This document shows, one piece after another, positions 17,811-26,493 of a stretch of DNA of 64,000 nt (the first letter of the stretch is position 1; each line of letters opens with the position of its first letter). The notes beneath the pieces were generated by a model. That model saw nothing but the letters and a program-made list of their open reading frames with translations. It did no database searches and was not told the origin of the DNA. The translations under genes and the position numbers were made by a program. Origin of the DNA: Bacteroidota bacterium (GTDB lineage Bacteria; Bacteroidota; Bacteroidia; Flavobacteriales_D; Crocinitomicaceae); assembly GCA_030148165.1 (NCBI GenBank), contig JASBTZ010000003.1, positions 434,001 to 498,000 of the forward strand, given 5' to 3'.

Positions 17811-20800
17811 TTAAACAGAGACCTCTTCTGTCAGTTCATTTGTTACCATATCTAAAAGCGCCTCTTTATTATCCCGACAGAACAAATGTCCACCTTCAAC
17901 CCAATTAAAGGAGAAGTTACCGCTAGTATGTTTTTCCCAAGCTCGAATTTGTTCTTCGGTAAACACCGTGTCATCCTTGCCTGCATACGCAACGAGTGGA
18001 CAATCAAGCGGTTCCGCTTCGTAATAGTCGTAATTTTTACCCAGAAGAATATCTGCTCTCAACGACGGCAACATTTCATTAAAGACCTGATCATTTTCAA
18101 GTATTGAGTCTGGAATCTCCAGTGCCCTCAAGTGACCTTTAATATTTGGAATGTTTTTGTCCTTGTAAACTTCATCCGGATGAATCTTCTTCAGGAATTT
18201 GAAATCTACCTCAATATGAGCTGCGCGTGCACCACCCACCATGAATTTGACAGGATGCACATCAAGCTTCTCTCTAAGATATCTCGCTAATTCTAAAGCT
18301 ATCCATGAACCAGAACTGTGACTGTAGAAGGCAACTGGAGTCGTCAATAACGGCTCCATTACTTCTGCCATTTTCTTAACCAGTTCTTTCACATCTGTGA
18401 ATGGCTTTTCATCTCCTCGCTCTTCACGTCCAGGGAACTGAATTGCACATACTTCAACATTATCCGGAAGCAGCTCTTGCCATTGATTAAATACAGAGGC
18501 ACCACCAGCAAAATAAGGTAAGCAGAACAAGCGCAGACGCGGATTATCGACCTTTTTCGTTCTGATAATCCAGCGATCCATCTCGCTTTTTACTTCACCT
18601 TCTTCCATTCCAGCATTGTCAGACCCCATCAATTCATCAACAATCTGAGTTGTCATCTCCTCCATCGAAGGTCCTCTCATAATTTTCATCATCGAATAAT
18701 CGATCGAAACATTACTTTGGATCCAGTTTCTAATCTGATTAGCCATAAGTGAATCTAGACCGTACTTTGTAACAGGCTCAGTAACATCTAATTTGTCAGG
18801 AACTGTTCCAAGTACTCGTGCAAAAGTATCCTTAAGTTGATCTAGGAAAATTTCATTTCGCTCTTCCGGTTTTGCTTCAAACAACGCTGATTTAAGCGCC
18901 CCATCACCTGATCCGGCTCCACTTCCTGCCGAAAGTTCCTTTTCACTTACTAGGTGTGCAAATCTGCTTGAGTTAGCTGAATGCGGATAGAATCCTCCAA
19001 TCATTTCCCAGTCAGAATCTGTCGCCACTCGTTGAACAGGATTGTTAAGGAGCATTTGTTCCAAAATCCATGTAGCTTGTTGAATAGAGAAAGTCTTCCA
19101 TCCTTGTTTGTAAAGCAATTCTCCAACAACACCGCTTTGCGCAGCGTTACGTGCAACGAATCCTACGTCACCTATAACACCCCAGTTTATGGTTGTTGCC
19201 GGTAATCCTTGTGCTCTTCTCCAATGAGAGAAATTATCAAGGAAACTATTCGCTCCGACATAACTTACCTGACCCGGGTTACCGTAAATAGCAGAAATCG
19301 AAGAATAAGAAATGAAATGATCAAGATCCATGTCCTTCGTTGCCTCGTGAAGAAGCCAGCATCCAACAGCCTTCGGCTTGAATACTTTCATATATCTTTC
19401 ATGGTCTATCTCCGGAATACTTCCGTCGTCAAGCACCATCGCCGCATGCTGAACACCTTTCAAAGGAGGCATTTTATCAGCGATATCCTTAAAGATTCTT
19501 GCTACGTCATCCGGATCGTTCACGCTTCCTTTGGCGATCATTACATTCACGCCATTGGCCTCCATTTTCTTAACCAGATCTTTTTCATAATCCGTTTTAG
19601 GACCACTACGACTCATTAAGATCAGATTTTTGGCTCCTTTCGTTGTCATCCACTCGGCAACCGATAATCCAAATCCTGACGCACCACCTGTTAACAGGTA
19701 TGATCCATCTTCTTTGAATTTGATCTCTGCAGCCGGAGCAATATCGACTTCACCTTCCATTGCAACGATGATCTTACCTATATGTCTGGCACCACCCATG
19801 AACTGGAACGCATCAGCCAATCGCGCAATCGGGAATACCGTCACAGGATGTGGCTTGAAATTGTTGTTCACGAAGTAATCAATTGATTCCTGGAATAGCT
19901 GACCGCCGAATTCCAGTTTTTGTTTGAACAGACGGTCAACATCCACTCCATAATATGTCAGGTTGTTTCCGAACGGTTGTAAACCAAGTTTGCTATTTCT
20001 ATAAATGTCAGTCTTTCCGATTTCAATGAATCGACCATAAGCTGATAAACATCTCACACTTTTATATATGGCTGATCCTGAAAGTGAATTCAATACAACA
20101 TCGACACCTTCACCGTTGGTTTTTTCCATCAGTTCATCCGCAAATTCCAGTGTACGTGAGTTCATGATGTTCTCCGGCTTCACTCCAAGAGCTTCTATAT
20201 AATCTCTTTTATCCTGTGTACTAACTGTCGCGTAAATCTCAGCGCCAACTGCATTTGCAATGTTAATTGCTGCGATACCTACCCCACCAGCCGCAGCATG
20301 AATAAGGACTTTTTCACCTTTCTGTAGGCGACAGTGATGGATCAATGAGAAGTATGCAGTGGTATAGACAACCGGTAAACTTGCCGCTTCGTTCCAGCTG
20401 ATGTTCTCCGGTTTTTTAACACAGTGAACACCGTACGGATAGGCATATCCTCCCAGACATGATGGTGCAGTAGCCATTACTTCGTCTCCCACCTTCACAT
20501 TAGTTACGTCATTACCAACGGCTGTGACGATACCTGCACATTCCAGGCCAAATGTTCGACCAAACAAACCACCTTCAACCGCAGCATCAGACAATAATCC
20601 CATCGCGATCATAATATCACGGAAATTCAATGCAGAAGCTTTAATTTGAACCTCTACCTCATTTGCTTCAGGTTCTCTTCTTTCATTTTGTCTCAACACC
20701 ACATTGTCCAGTACACCATACTCTTCAATCGTTCCGGTGTAAGATGATCCTTCAGCAGGAACCGACTTCATCGCCTGTTGAGCAATATTATCCATTGAAA

Positions 20801-23800
20801 TACGCTCTAGTCTATTGACATATCGTCGTCTTCCTCTGAACGCCAGTTCATCTACTCTATCATCAGCATAGAATTCGTCAACAAGGCAATCAAGCTCTAC
20901 ATCCTGAACAGGGGAACTCAAATCAACCATTGTTGTTATGTAATTCGGGAATTCATTAACTACTACTCTACTCACTCCTCTTAGTCCTTCCTGGCTAAGA
21001 TTAATAACCTCAGGAGAACCACCAACTGTTTGAGCCCCACTTGACAATATCCATTGCTTAGGGTTACGCTCATATGTCGATTCATTAAGCTTACGCATGA
21101 TGTTCATCAACATAATACTTCCAAGTTCCTCAGCGTGCTCAATAGTCTCCGCGGTCAACTGATCATTACTAACTAGATCGAGTCCCCAACCATAAATCAA
21201 GCCTTCGAAGTTTCCTCTTCCATTCACATAATCGATCACTTTATTCGCGTCTTCCTGTGACATTGGGTCAACTTCAAACTCTAACTCGGATACTTCTTTA
21301 TATCCGGCCCCTTTACGGACTATTAGACAACTCTTATTAAGCTTTGCCAGTCTTTCTGCAATTTTTTCTGTTACTCCAGCATCATCCGCAAAAATCAGAT
21401 AATCTGCAGTTTCAGTTTTTTGCTTATTCTCTTCTTTAACAGTGGTCAGATCCAACTTCTCGGCTCTGGCCATTATGATCGATTGACAAGAGATGTTGTT
21501 ACCTGGAACATCGCTAAAATGTGCAACATTCGAGTAATTATTGTCAACCAGGACTTTCTCCCACTTGTCCGGAGACATTGTCGCGTGATCCGTTCTAAAA
21601 TCTTCGAACAACCACCATCCTTCAGTCATACCAAATATGAAATCAAGATAAACAGGTGAATTGGTTACTTCAAGCATCATCAGCACCCCTTCTGAAGCCA
21701 ATAATTTTTGTGCGTTTCCAAGAGATACTGCCAGATCACGTGTTGCGTGAATTACATCAGATGCAATGATCAGGTCGAATGAATTCAGATCAAATCCTTG
21801 TTCACCCGGATCCTGCTCGATATCCATAATCTTATATTGTACAAAAGGATATTTAGCAAAACGTTGTTGTGCTTTCAGCATGAACATGTGCGACAAATCT
21901 GTGAACACATATTCTGTTCTATCAGCAGGTAGCATAGGCAAAATTGCTTGTGTCATACCACCAGTACCGGCACCAATTTCGAGAACACGAATCGTTTGAT
22001 CCTCCGGAATTCCTTTGATCAATTCCGCAATCGATCTTCCTGCGATGTCATTGTATTTCTTAAAGGCAAATCCTTCAACATAGTACTGAACGATTGCATC
22101 CCATTTATCTTCCGGGAAGATCAATTGAATTGGATCCACTTCCCCTTGCAACACACCTTTGATTTGAGGCCCACATCTTCCTAATAATGTCGATTCATGG
22201 TGGAATTGCGGGAATCGACTATTGAGATCTGTCATCCAGGTCAATGAATCTCGGAACTCAGGTTCTTTGATCACTTTATATTTGCCATCTCCTCCTTCAA
22301 CAAATCCTGCCTCTTTCAGAAGCTTGAACATGTGATGGAAAAGGCGGTTATGATCATCAATCACATCTAATTCTTCCGCTAAACTGTTCACGTCAATCTC
22401 TGTCCCTACTTTAAAGGACATTCCCATCTCCTTTAAGGCGTTACAGATGTATGCAATCGTTAATTCGTATTGCTCAGGTTCATACTTATCATAGTACTCG
22501 CTTTGCTCTGGTCGTGCAATTACTTCATCTATGGTCTCCTGAACTTGTTCTTTCAAAGTAACAGGATTTGGAAGGTACTCTCCCGGATTACGCAGCAACT
22601 CCTGATCGGCTCTTGCCTTTAGGTTCCATTTGTATTCGTAGAACCACTTATCTTTCTCTCCTCCTTGTTCTCCTCTCGATCCTTTAAGGTATTGAGATCG
22701 GAATCCGTGGAATTCAGCTACTAATGAACCATCCTCGTTAAAAATCCACAACTCTCCCAACGCGTATTCGTCCGTCCATTCTCTTAGTCGACCATGTACA
22801 AATAGTTTATACGAATTAACCGGATTGTAGAATTTAAAGCTATCAATGTGACGTGGTACATAAACACCCATTTTCTTATTGACATCTTCTCGCTCATTAA
22901 ATATTCCGAAAACCGTTTGGAAACAGCTATCAAGAACACCCGGATGAATATTGAACTGGAAAAATTCAGATCGAATACTTTCGTGAACTTCAATTTCACT
23001 TAAGGATTCCCAGTTACCATCACTTCTCCATAGCTTTTTAATCGCACGGAAACTTGGACCTAAAAACAGTCCACTCTCCAATAATTCGTCGTGCATCGGC
23101 TTTACGGGAACAGGAATTGTAATCCTTTTCTTTACAGCGTCCAGATCTACCGGTATAGAGTCAAATTGATCATCAATGTGATTGATCTTTCCATTTGAAC
23201 ACATCGTCCATTGCGCATCCTGCGTCCTCGGTCTTGTGTATATAAAGTAGTCTCCCGCATCTGATGAAATATCTATCTGAATCTGTGGCGGTTCACCTGA
23301 ATCAGGTAAGAACAGAGCATTTTCAAAGTTGATATCTTCAACGAATCCAAATTTTTCTCCAAAAGAAGCTCGTCCAGCACCAATTATCAAATCCACGTGG
23401 CCGGCCCCCGGGAAAACGATTGGTCCCTGAACCTTATGGTCCGCGATATACGGATAGGTTCGCTTATCCAATGTAACATCCCAAAGAATATTATCACTTT
23501 CTCTAGCTGAAACAGCTTTACGATTCAGGTGAGGGTGGTTATACTCCAGTTTACCCAGTCTCATTCGCTTGCCTTCTTCTGTTTCCAACCAGAAAGAATC
23601 TTTTTGCCAAGGGTATCTAGGTAAGGCTACCAGACCATTGTCATCGCCATTAAATGCTCGCCAATCAATATCTACACCATGTGCATAAAGTCCCGCAACT
23701 GAAGAAAGGAAAGTTCTCTTCTCATCTTCTTTTCTTCTCAGTGATAGTGTAACGTGACCCTTTTTATTCGCTTTTTCTAATAGGTCATTAACTCCAATCG

Positions 23801-26231
23801 CGTGAATCGGGTGCGGTCCTAATTCAATAAACGTGTCAAAACCATCATCGATTTGTGCCTGAATTGCATCCGTAAAATAAACCGGTTCCCGAACGTTTCT
23901 ATACCAATATAGTGGGTTAAGATCCTCACCTTTAACAATTCCTCCTTCTACCGTTGAATAGAACGGAATGTCCGTTGCCTTCGTTTTGAATTCACCAAGA
24001 GACGCTAATAATTCATCCTTAAGTGGCTCCATGTGGTGACTGTGAAACGGCACGTTTACGACCAGCAGTTTGTGGAAGATATCCTTTTCATTCAGTTCTT
24101 TTGCTATATCTTCAATAACATCCGTATCACCAGATAAAGCAACCATTGAAGGGCCATTCACCGCTCCTACAGAAACCCTATCCTCTTTACCTTCTATCAG
24201 CTTACGAGCTTCTTCGACAGTTACTCCCACTGCCAACATTCTTCCTTTGTCGGTCGCTTTAAATTGGATTCTACTTCTGTGAAATATTAGCAACACGGCC
24301 TGTTCAAGCGTTAATGCTCCAGAAACATAACCCGCTGCCACTTCACCAATACTATGTCCAACGACAGCTTTTGGATGAACGCCGAGTGCCTTCCACATTT
24401 CATATAATGCGATCTGAATAGAGAAAATTGCTGGTTGTGCAATATTTGTCTCACTTATTCTTGAATTTTCTTCGTCCTTTGTGAGCTCCTCGATTAATGA
24501 CCAATCAGCATGCTTCGACAACATCGTGTCAAGCTTTTCAATCCAGGATCTGAAAAACGGATCGTTTTCAAACAACTGTCTTCCCATTCCCCACCATTGT
24601 GGACCCTGACCAGAAAAAATGAAGACAATCTGATCTTTCTTTTCGTTGGCTCTTCCTTCAGCAACTTCCGTAATCGAATCGCCGTTCAAATAGGTTTCCA
24701 GGTTCTCTGCCAATTCCTCTTTTGATTCTGCCACCACAGCCAGGCGCATAGGGTGATGAGAATGACGAACAGAGCTGGAGAAACAAATATCACTGAAGCT
24801 GGAATCATTATTCCCATCCTTCAAAAAGTCAATATAATTCTTGGTAAGCTCTTGTAAAGCATCCTGGTGTCGAGCTGAAATTGTACAAATGTTTAAGCCC
24901 TTTTTATCATTGTTCCTTAGGTTACCATTTACTTTATAATCTTCTAATACGACGTGAGCATTTGATCCACCGAATCCAAATGAATTCACTCCACCATAAC
25001 GCGGTTGTTTTGGATCACCCGGCCAATTGGTAATATCTGTAGGAACCTTTAATTTCAATTCATCGAAGGCAATATTAGGATTCCCTTTCTCAAAATGAAT
25101 ATTTGGAGGGATTGCACCATTTTTCATGGCCAGGGCTAGTTTCGAAATACCAGCGATTCCCGATGCAGGTTCCAAGTGGCCAATATTTGACTTTATAGAA
25201 CCCATATAGCAAATATCATTTCGATCCTTTCCGATTACCTTACCTATTGAATTACTTTCAATCGGGTCACCAACAAAAGTTCCTGTACCATGCGCTTCAA
25301 CATAAGTAACATCGTGTGGATTTACTCCTGCATCCTGATAAGCTTTTTCCAATAATGCTGCCTGAGCATCCGGGTTCGGTACGGATATACCATTTGTAGC
25401 ACCATCCTGATTAACGGCAGATCCTCGAATGACAGCATATATTTTATCGCCGTCCTTTTCTGCTTCAGATAACTTCTTTAAGAAAATTAATCCGGCGCCT
25501 TCGCTACGAATGTATCCATTCCCCCTCTCGTCAAAAGAATAACAGATTCCGTCTGGTGATAAAAACCCCCCTTTACTGAATCCCATTTGAGGTTCGGGTT
25601 TTAATATAGAGTTAACTCCACCAGCAAATGCCATATCAGCATCTCCGTTCCAAATTGCACGGCAAGCCATGTGAACAGCGTTGAGCGATGAGGAACAAGC
25701 TGTATCAATAGCCATACTCGGACCTGTCAAGTTATAGGAATAAGAGATTCTGTTAGCAGTAATACACAAGGCAGATCCAACATTCGTATGAGATCCAATA
25801 TTTACTCTTTCCTGTGGCGTATTCTGAATATCACCATAATCATGTGCGGATATCCCAACAAAGACAGCCGTTCTTGAGTTATCCAAGTCATTCAGACTCA
25901 GTCCTGCATCTTCTACAGCTTCATACGACACTTCTAAAAGCATACGTTGCTGTGGATCCATTCTTGATGCTTCAAGCGGTGAAATTCCAAAGAACCCCGC
26001 ATCAAATTGATCTACATTCTTAATAAACCCACCACGTTTCACACTGATTTTACCCGCTCTTCTCCATTCCGGTGCATACAATGAATCTACATCCCATCTA
26101 TCCTCCGGAATTGGTCCTAATGCATCTGTTTTATTGCATATTAGATCCCATAGCTCTTCTGGAGTATTTGCTTCGCCGGGGAATCTACACCCCATTCCAA
26201 TAATCGCGATCGCTTCCCTCTTTTGTGTCAT
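17811..26231 (-). CDS. Fully reducing type I polyketide synthase, KS-AT-DH-MT-psiKR-ER-KR-ACP-TE
   Basis: 2806 residues, a single complete module. KS about 8-430: active Cys179 (DTACSSSLNAVH), His314 (EAHGTGT), His352 (SNIGHLE). AT about 533-830: Ser627 in GHSIGE; VPFH at 727-730 fits malonyl-CoA selection. DH about 895-1185: HxxxGxxxxP at 932-941, D1101xxxQ. C-methyltransferase about 1240-1590: intact SAM motif LEIGAGTGG near 1417. Structural (psi) KR about 1600-1815. ER about 1835-2155: HAAAGGVGIAA near 1978-1988. KR about 2170-2390: TGGASGFG at 2181-2188, LDD at 2267-2269 (B-type), Tyr2324. ACP about 2455-2535: GLDSL, Ser2494. TE about 2560-2800: SHSSG (Ser2639), D2753/2754, His2782. No domain looks broken. 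The architecture is that of iterative highly reducing synthases. The predicted product is a saturated, perhaps methyl-branched acid; chain length is unknown. It heads the operon 26231 to 14109. Confidence 0.95.
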   Translation of the reverse strand: MTQKREAIAIIGMGCRFPGEANTPEELWDLICNKTDALGPIPEDRWDVDSLYAPEWRRAGKISVKRGGFIKNVDQFDAGFFGISPLEASRMDPQQRMLLEVSYEAVEDAGLSLNDLDNSRTAVFVGISAHDYGDIQNTPQERVNIGSHTNVGSALCITANRISYSYNLTGPSMAIDTACSSSLNAVHMACRAIWNGDADMAFAGGVNSILKPEPQMGFSKGGFLSPDGICYSFDERGNGYIRSEGAGLIFLKKLSEAEKDGDKIYAVIRGSAVNQDGATNGISVPNPDAQAALLEKAYQDAGVNPHDVTYVEAHGTGTFVGDPIESNSIGKVIGKDRNDICYMGSIKSNIGHLEPASGIAGISKLALAMKNGAIPPNIHFEKGNPNIAFDELKLKVPTDITNWPGDPKQPRYGGVNSFGFGGSNAHVVLEDYKVNGNLRNNDKKGLNICTISARHQDALQELTKNYIDFLKDGNNDSSFSDICFSSSVRHSHHPMRLAVVAESKEELAENLETYLNGDSITEVAEGRANEKKDQIVFIFSGQGPQWWGMGRQLFENDPFFRSWIEKLDTMLSKHADWSLIEELTKDEENSRISETNIAQPAIFSIQIALYEMWKALGVHPKAVVGHSIGEVAAGYVSGALTLEQAVLLIFHRSRIQFKATDKGRMLAVGVTVEEARKLIEGKEDRVSVGAVNGPSMVALSGDTDVIEDIAKELNEKDIFHKLLVVNVPFHSHHMEPLKDELLASLGEFKTKATDIPFYSTVEGGIVKGEDLNPLYWYRNVREPVYFTDAIQAQIDDGFDTFIELGPHPIHAIGVNDLLEKANKKGHVTLSLRRKEDEKRTFLSSVAGLYAHGVDIDWRAFNGDDNGLVALPRYPWQKDSFWLETEEGKRMRLGKLEYNHPHLNRKAVSARESDNILWDVTLDKRTYPYIADHKVQGPIVFPGAGHVDLIIGAGRASFGEKFGFVEDINFENALFLPDSGEPPQIQIDISSDAGDYFIYTRPRTQDAQWTMCSNGKINHIDDQFDSIPVDLDAVKKRITIPVPVKPMHDELLESGLFLGPSFRAIKKLWRSDGNWESLSEIEVHESIRSEFFQFNIHPGVLDSCFQTVFGIFNEREDVNKKMGVYVPRHIDSFKFYNPVNSYKLFVHGRLREWTDEYALGELWIFNEDGSLVAEFHGFRSQYLKGSRGEQGGEKDKWFYEYKWNLKARADQELLRNPGEYLPNPVTLKEQVQETIDEVIARPEQSEYYDKYEPEQYELTIAYICNALKEMGMSFKVGTEIDVNSLAEELDVIDDHNRLFHHMFKLLKEAGFVEGGDGKYKVIKEPEFRDSLTWMTDLNSRFPQFHHESTLLGRCGPQIKGVLQGEVDPIQLIFPEDKWDAIVQYYVEGFAFKKYNDIAGRSIAELIKGIPEDQTIRVLEIGAGTGGMTQAILPMLPADRTEYVFTDLSHMFMLKAQQRFAKYPFVQYKIMDIEQDPGEQGFDLNSFDLIIASDVIHATRDLAVSLGNAQKLLASEGVLMMLEVTNSPVYLDFIFGMTEGWWLFEDFRTDHATMSPDKWEKVLVDNNYSNVAHFSDVPGNNISCQSIIMARAEKLDLTTVKEENKQKTETADYLIFADDAGVTEKIAERLAKLNKSCLIVRKGAGYKEVSELEFEVDPMSQEDANKVIDYVNGRGNFEGLIYGWGLDLVSNDQLTAETIEHAEELGSIMLMNIMRKLNESTYERNPKQWILSSGAQTVGGSPEVINLSQEGLRGVSRVVVNEFPNYITTMVDLSSPVQDVELDCLVDEFYADDRVDELAFRGRRRYVNRLERISMDNIAQQAMKSVPAEGSSYTGTIEEYGVLDNVVLRQNERREPEANEVEVQIKASALNFRDIMIAMGLLSDAAVEGGLFGRTFGLECAGIVTAVGNDVTNVKVGDEVMATAPSCLGGYAYPYGVHCVKKPENISWNEAASLPVVYTTAYFSLIHHCRLQKGEKVLIHAAAGGVGIAAINIANAVGAEIYATVSTQDKRDYIEALGVKPENIMNSRTLEFADELMEKTNGEGVDVVLNSLSGSAIYKSVRCLSAYGRFIEIGKTDIYRNSKLGLQPFGNNLTYYGVDVDRLFKQKLEFGGQLFQESIDYFVNNNFKPHPVTVFPIARLADAFQFMGGARHIGKIIVAMEGEVDIAPAAEIKFKEDGSYLLTGGASGFGLSVAEWMTTKGAKNLILMSRSGPKTDYEKDLVKKMEANGVNVMIAKGSVNDPDDVARIFKDIADKMPPLKGVQHAAMVLDDGSIPEIDHERYMKVFKPKAVGCWLLHEATKDMDLDHFISYSSISAIYGNPGQVSYVGANSFLDNFSHWRRAQGLPATTINWGVIGDVGFVARNAAQSGVVGELLYKQGWKTFSIQQATWILEQMLLNNPVQRVATDSDWEMIGGFYPHSANSSRFAHLVSEKELSAGSGAGSGDGALKSALFEAKPEERNEIFLDQLKDTFARVLGTVPDKLDVTEPVTKYGLDSLMANQIRNWIQSNVSIDYSMMKIMRGPSMEEMTTQIVDELMGSDNAGMEEGEVKSEMDRWIIRTKKVDNPRLRLFCLPYFAGGASVFNQWQELLPDNVEVCAIQFPGREERGDEKPFTDVKELVKKMAEVMEPLLTTPVAFYSHSSGSWIALELARYLREKLDVHPVKFMVGGARAAHIEVDFKFLKKIHPDEVYKDKNIPNIKGHLRALEIPDSILENDQVFNEMLPSLRADILLGKNYDYYEAEPLDCPLVAYAGKDDTVFTEEQIRAWEKHTSGNFSFNWVEGGHLFCRDNKEALLDMVTNELTEEVSV

Positions 26232-26332
26232 GTCTTTAATGTCTTTAATTTTAAGTGTCGGCTAATGATTCTCAATAGATATTCTGCTCTAATATGCAGA
26301 TGAGTAATAAAAAGCGGAAAAATAACAATCCG

Positions 26333-26360
26333 GAAATTTAGATAATATGATTTGAATCAT
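26333..26360 (-). promoter_or_regulatory. Possible promoter/operator region of the polyketide synthase operon
   Basis: The perfect inverted repeat ATGATTTGAATCAT (26347-26360; six-base arms, two-base centre) lies about 116-130 bases before the synthase ATG. Six bases away, read on the minus strand, is TAAATTTC (26333-26340), one mismatch from the -7 consensus TAnnTTTG. The palindrome would then overlap the -33 region, where a repressor could sit. This is inference from pattern only. Confidence 0.3.
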
Positions 26361-26478
26361 GCCTATTTATGTCAGATTTTGAAGAAAAAAATATTAACAG
26401 TGAACTTTATTTTCTTGTGAAATAGTTTCAAAAAGTAACTTAAGAAGATCAATTCTCCATCTTTATTGGTCTTATGTA

Positions 26479-26486
26479 TATCTTTG
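26479..26486 (+). promoter_or_regulatory. Putative -7 box (TATCTTTG) of mtaB
   Basis: TATCTTTG matches TAnnTTTG exactly and ends seven bases before the mtaB ATG at 26494, which would give an almost leaderless transcript. No good -33 element was seen at 17-23 bases. Confidence 0.5.
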
Positions 26487-26493
26487 TACCCGA

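Noticed and set aside
17811-26231. Reading the PKS as a polyunsaturated fatty acid synthase or an enediyne PKS
   Set aside because: It has one ACP, a normal in-line AT, an active-looking MT and a TE; Pfa-type and enediyne enzymes differ in domain order and have tandem ACPs or a terminal PPTase domain.
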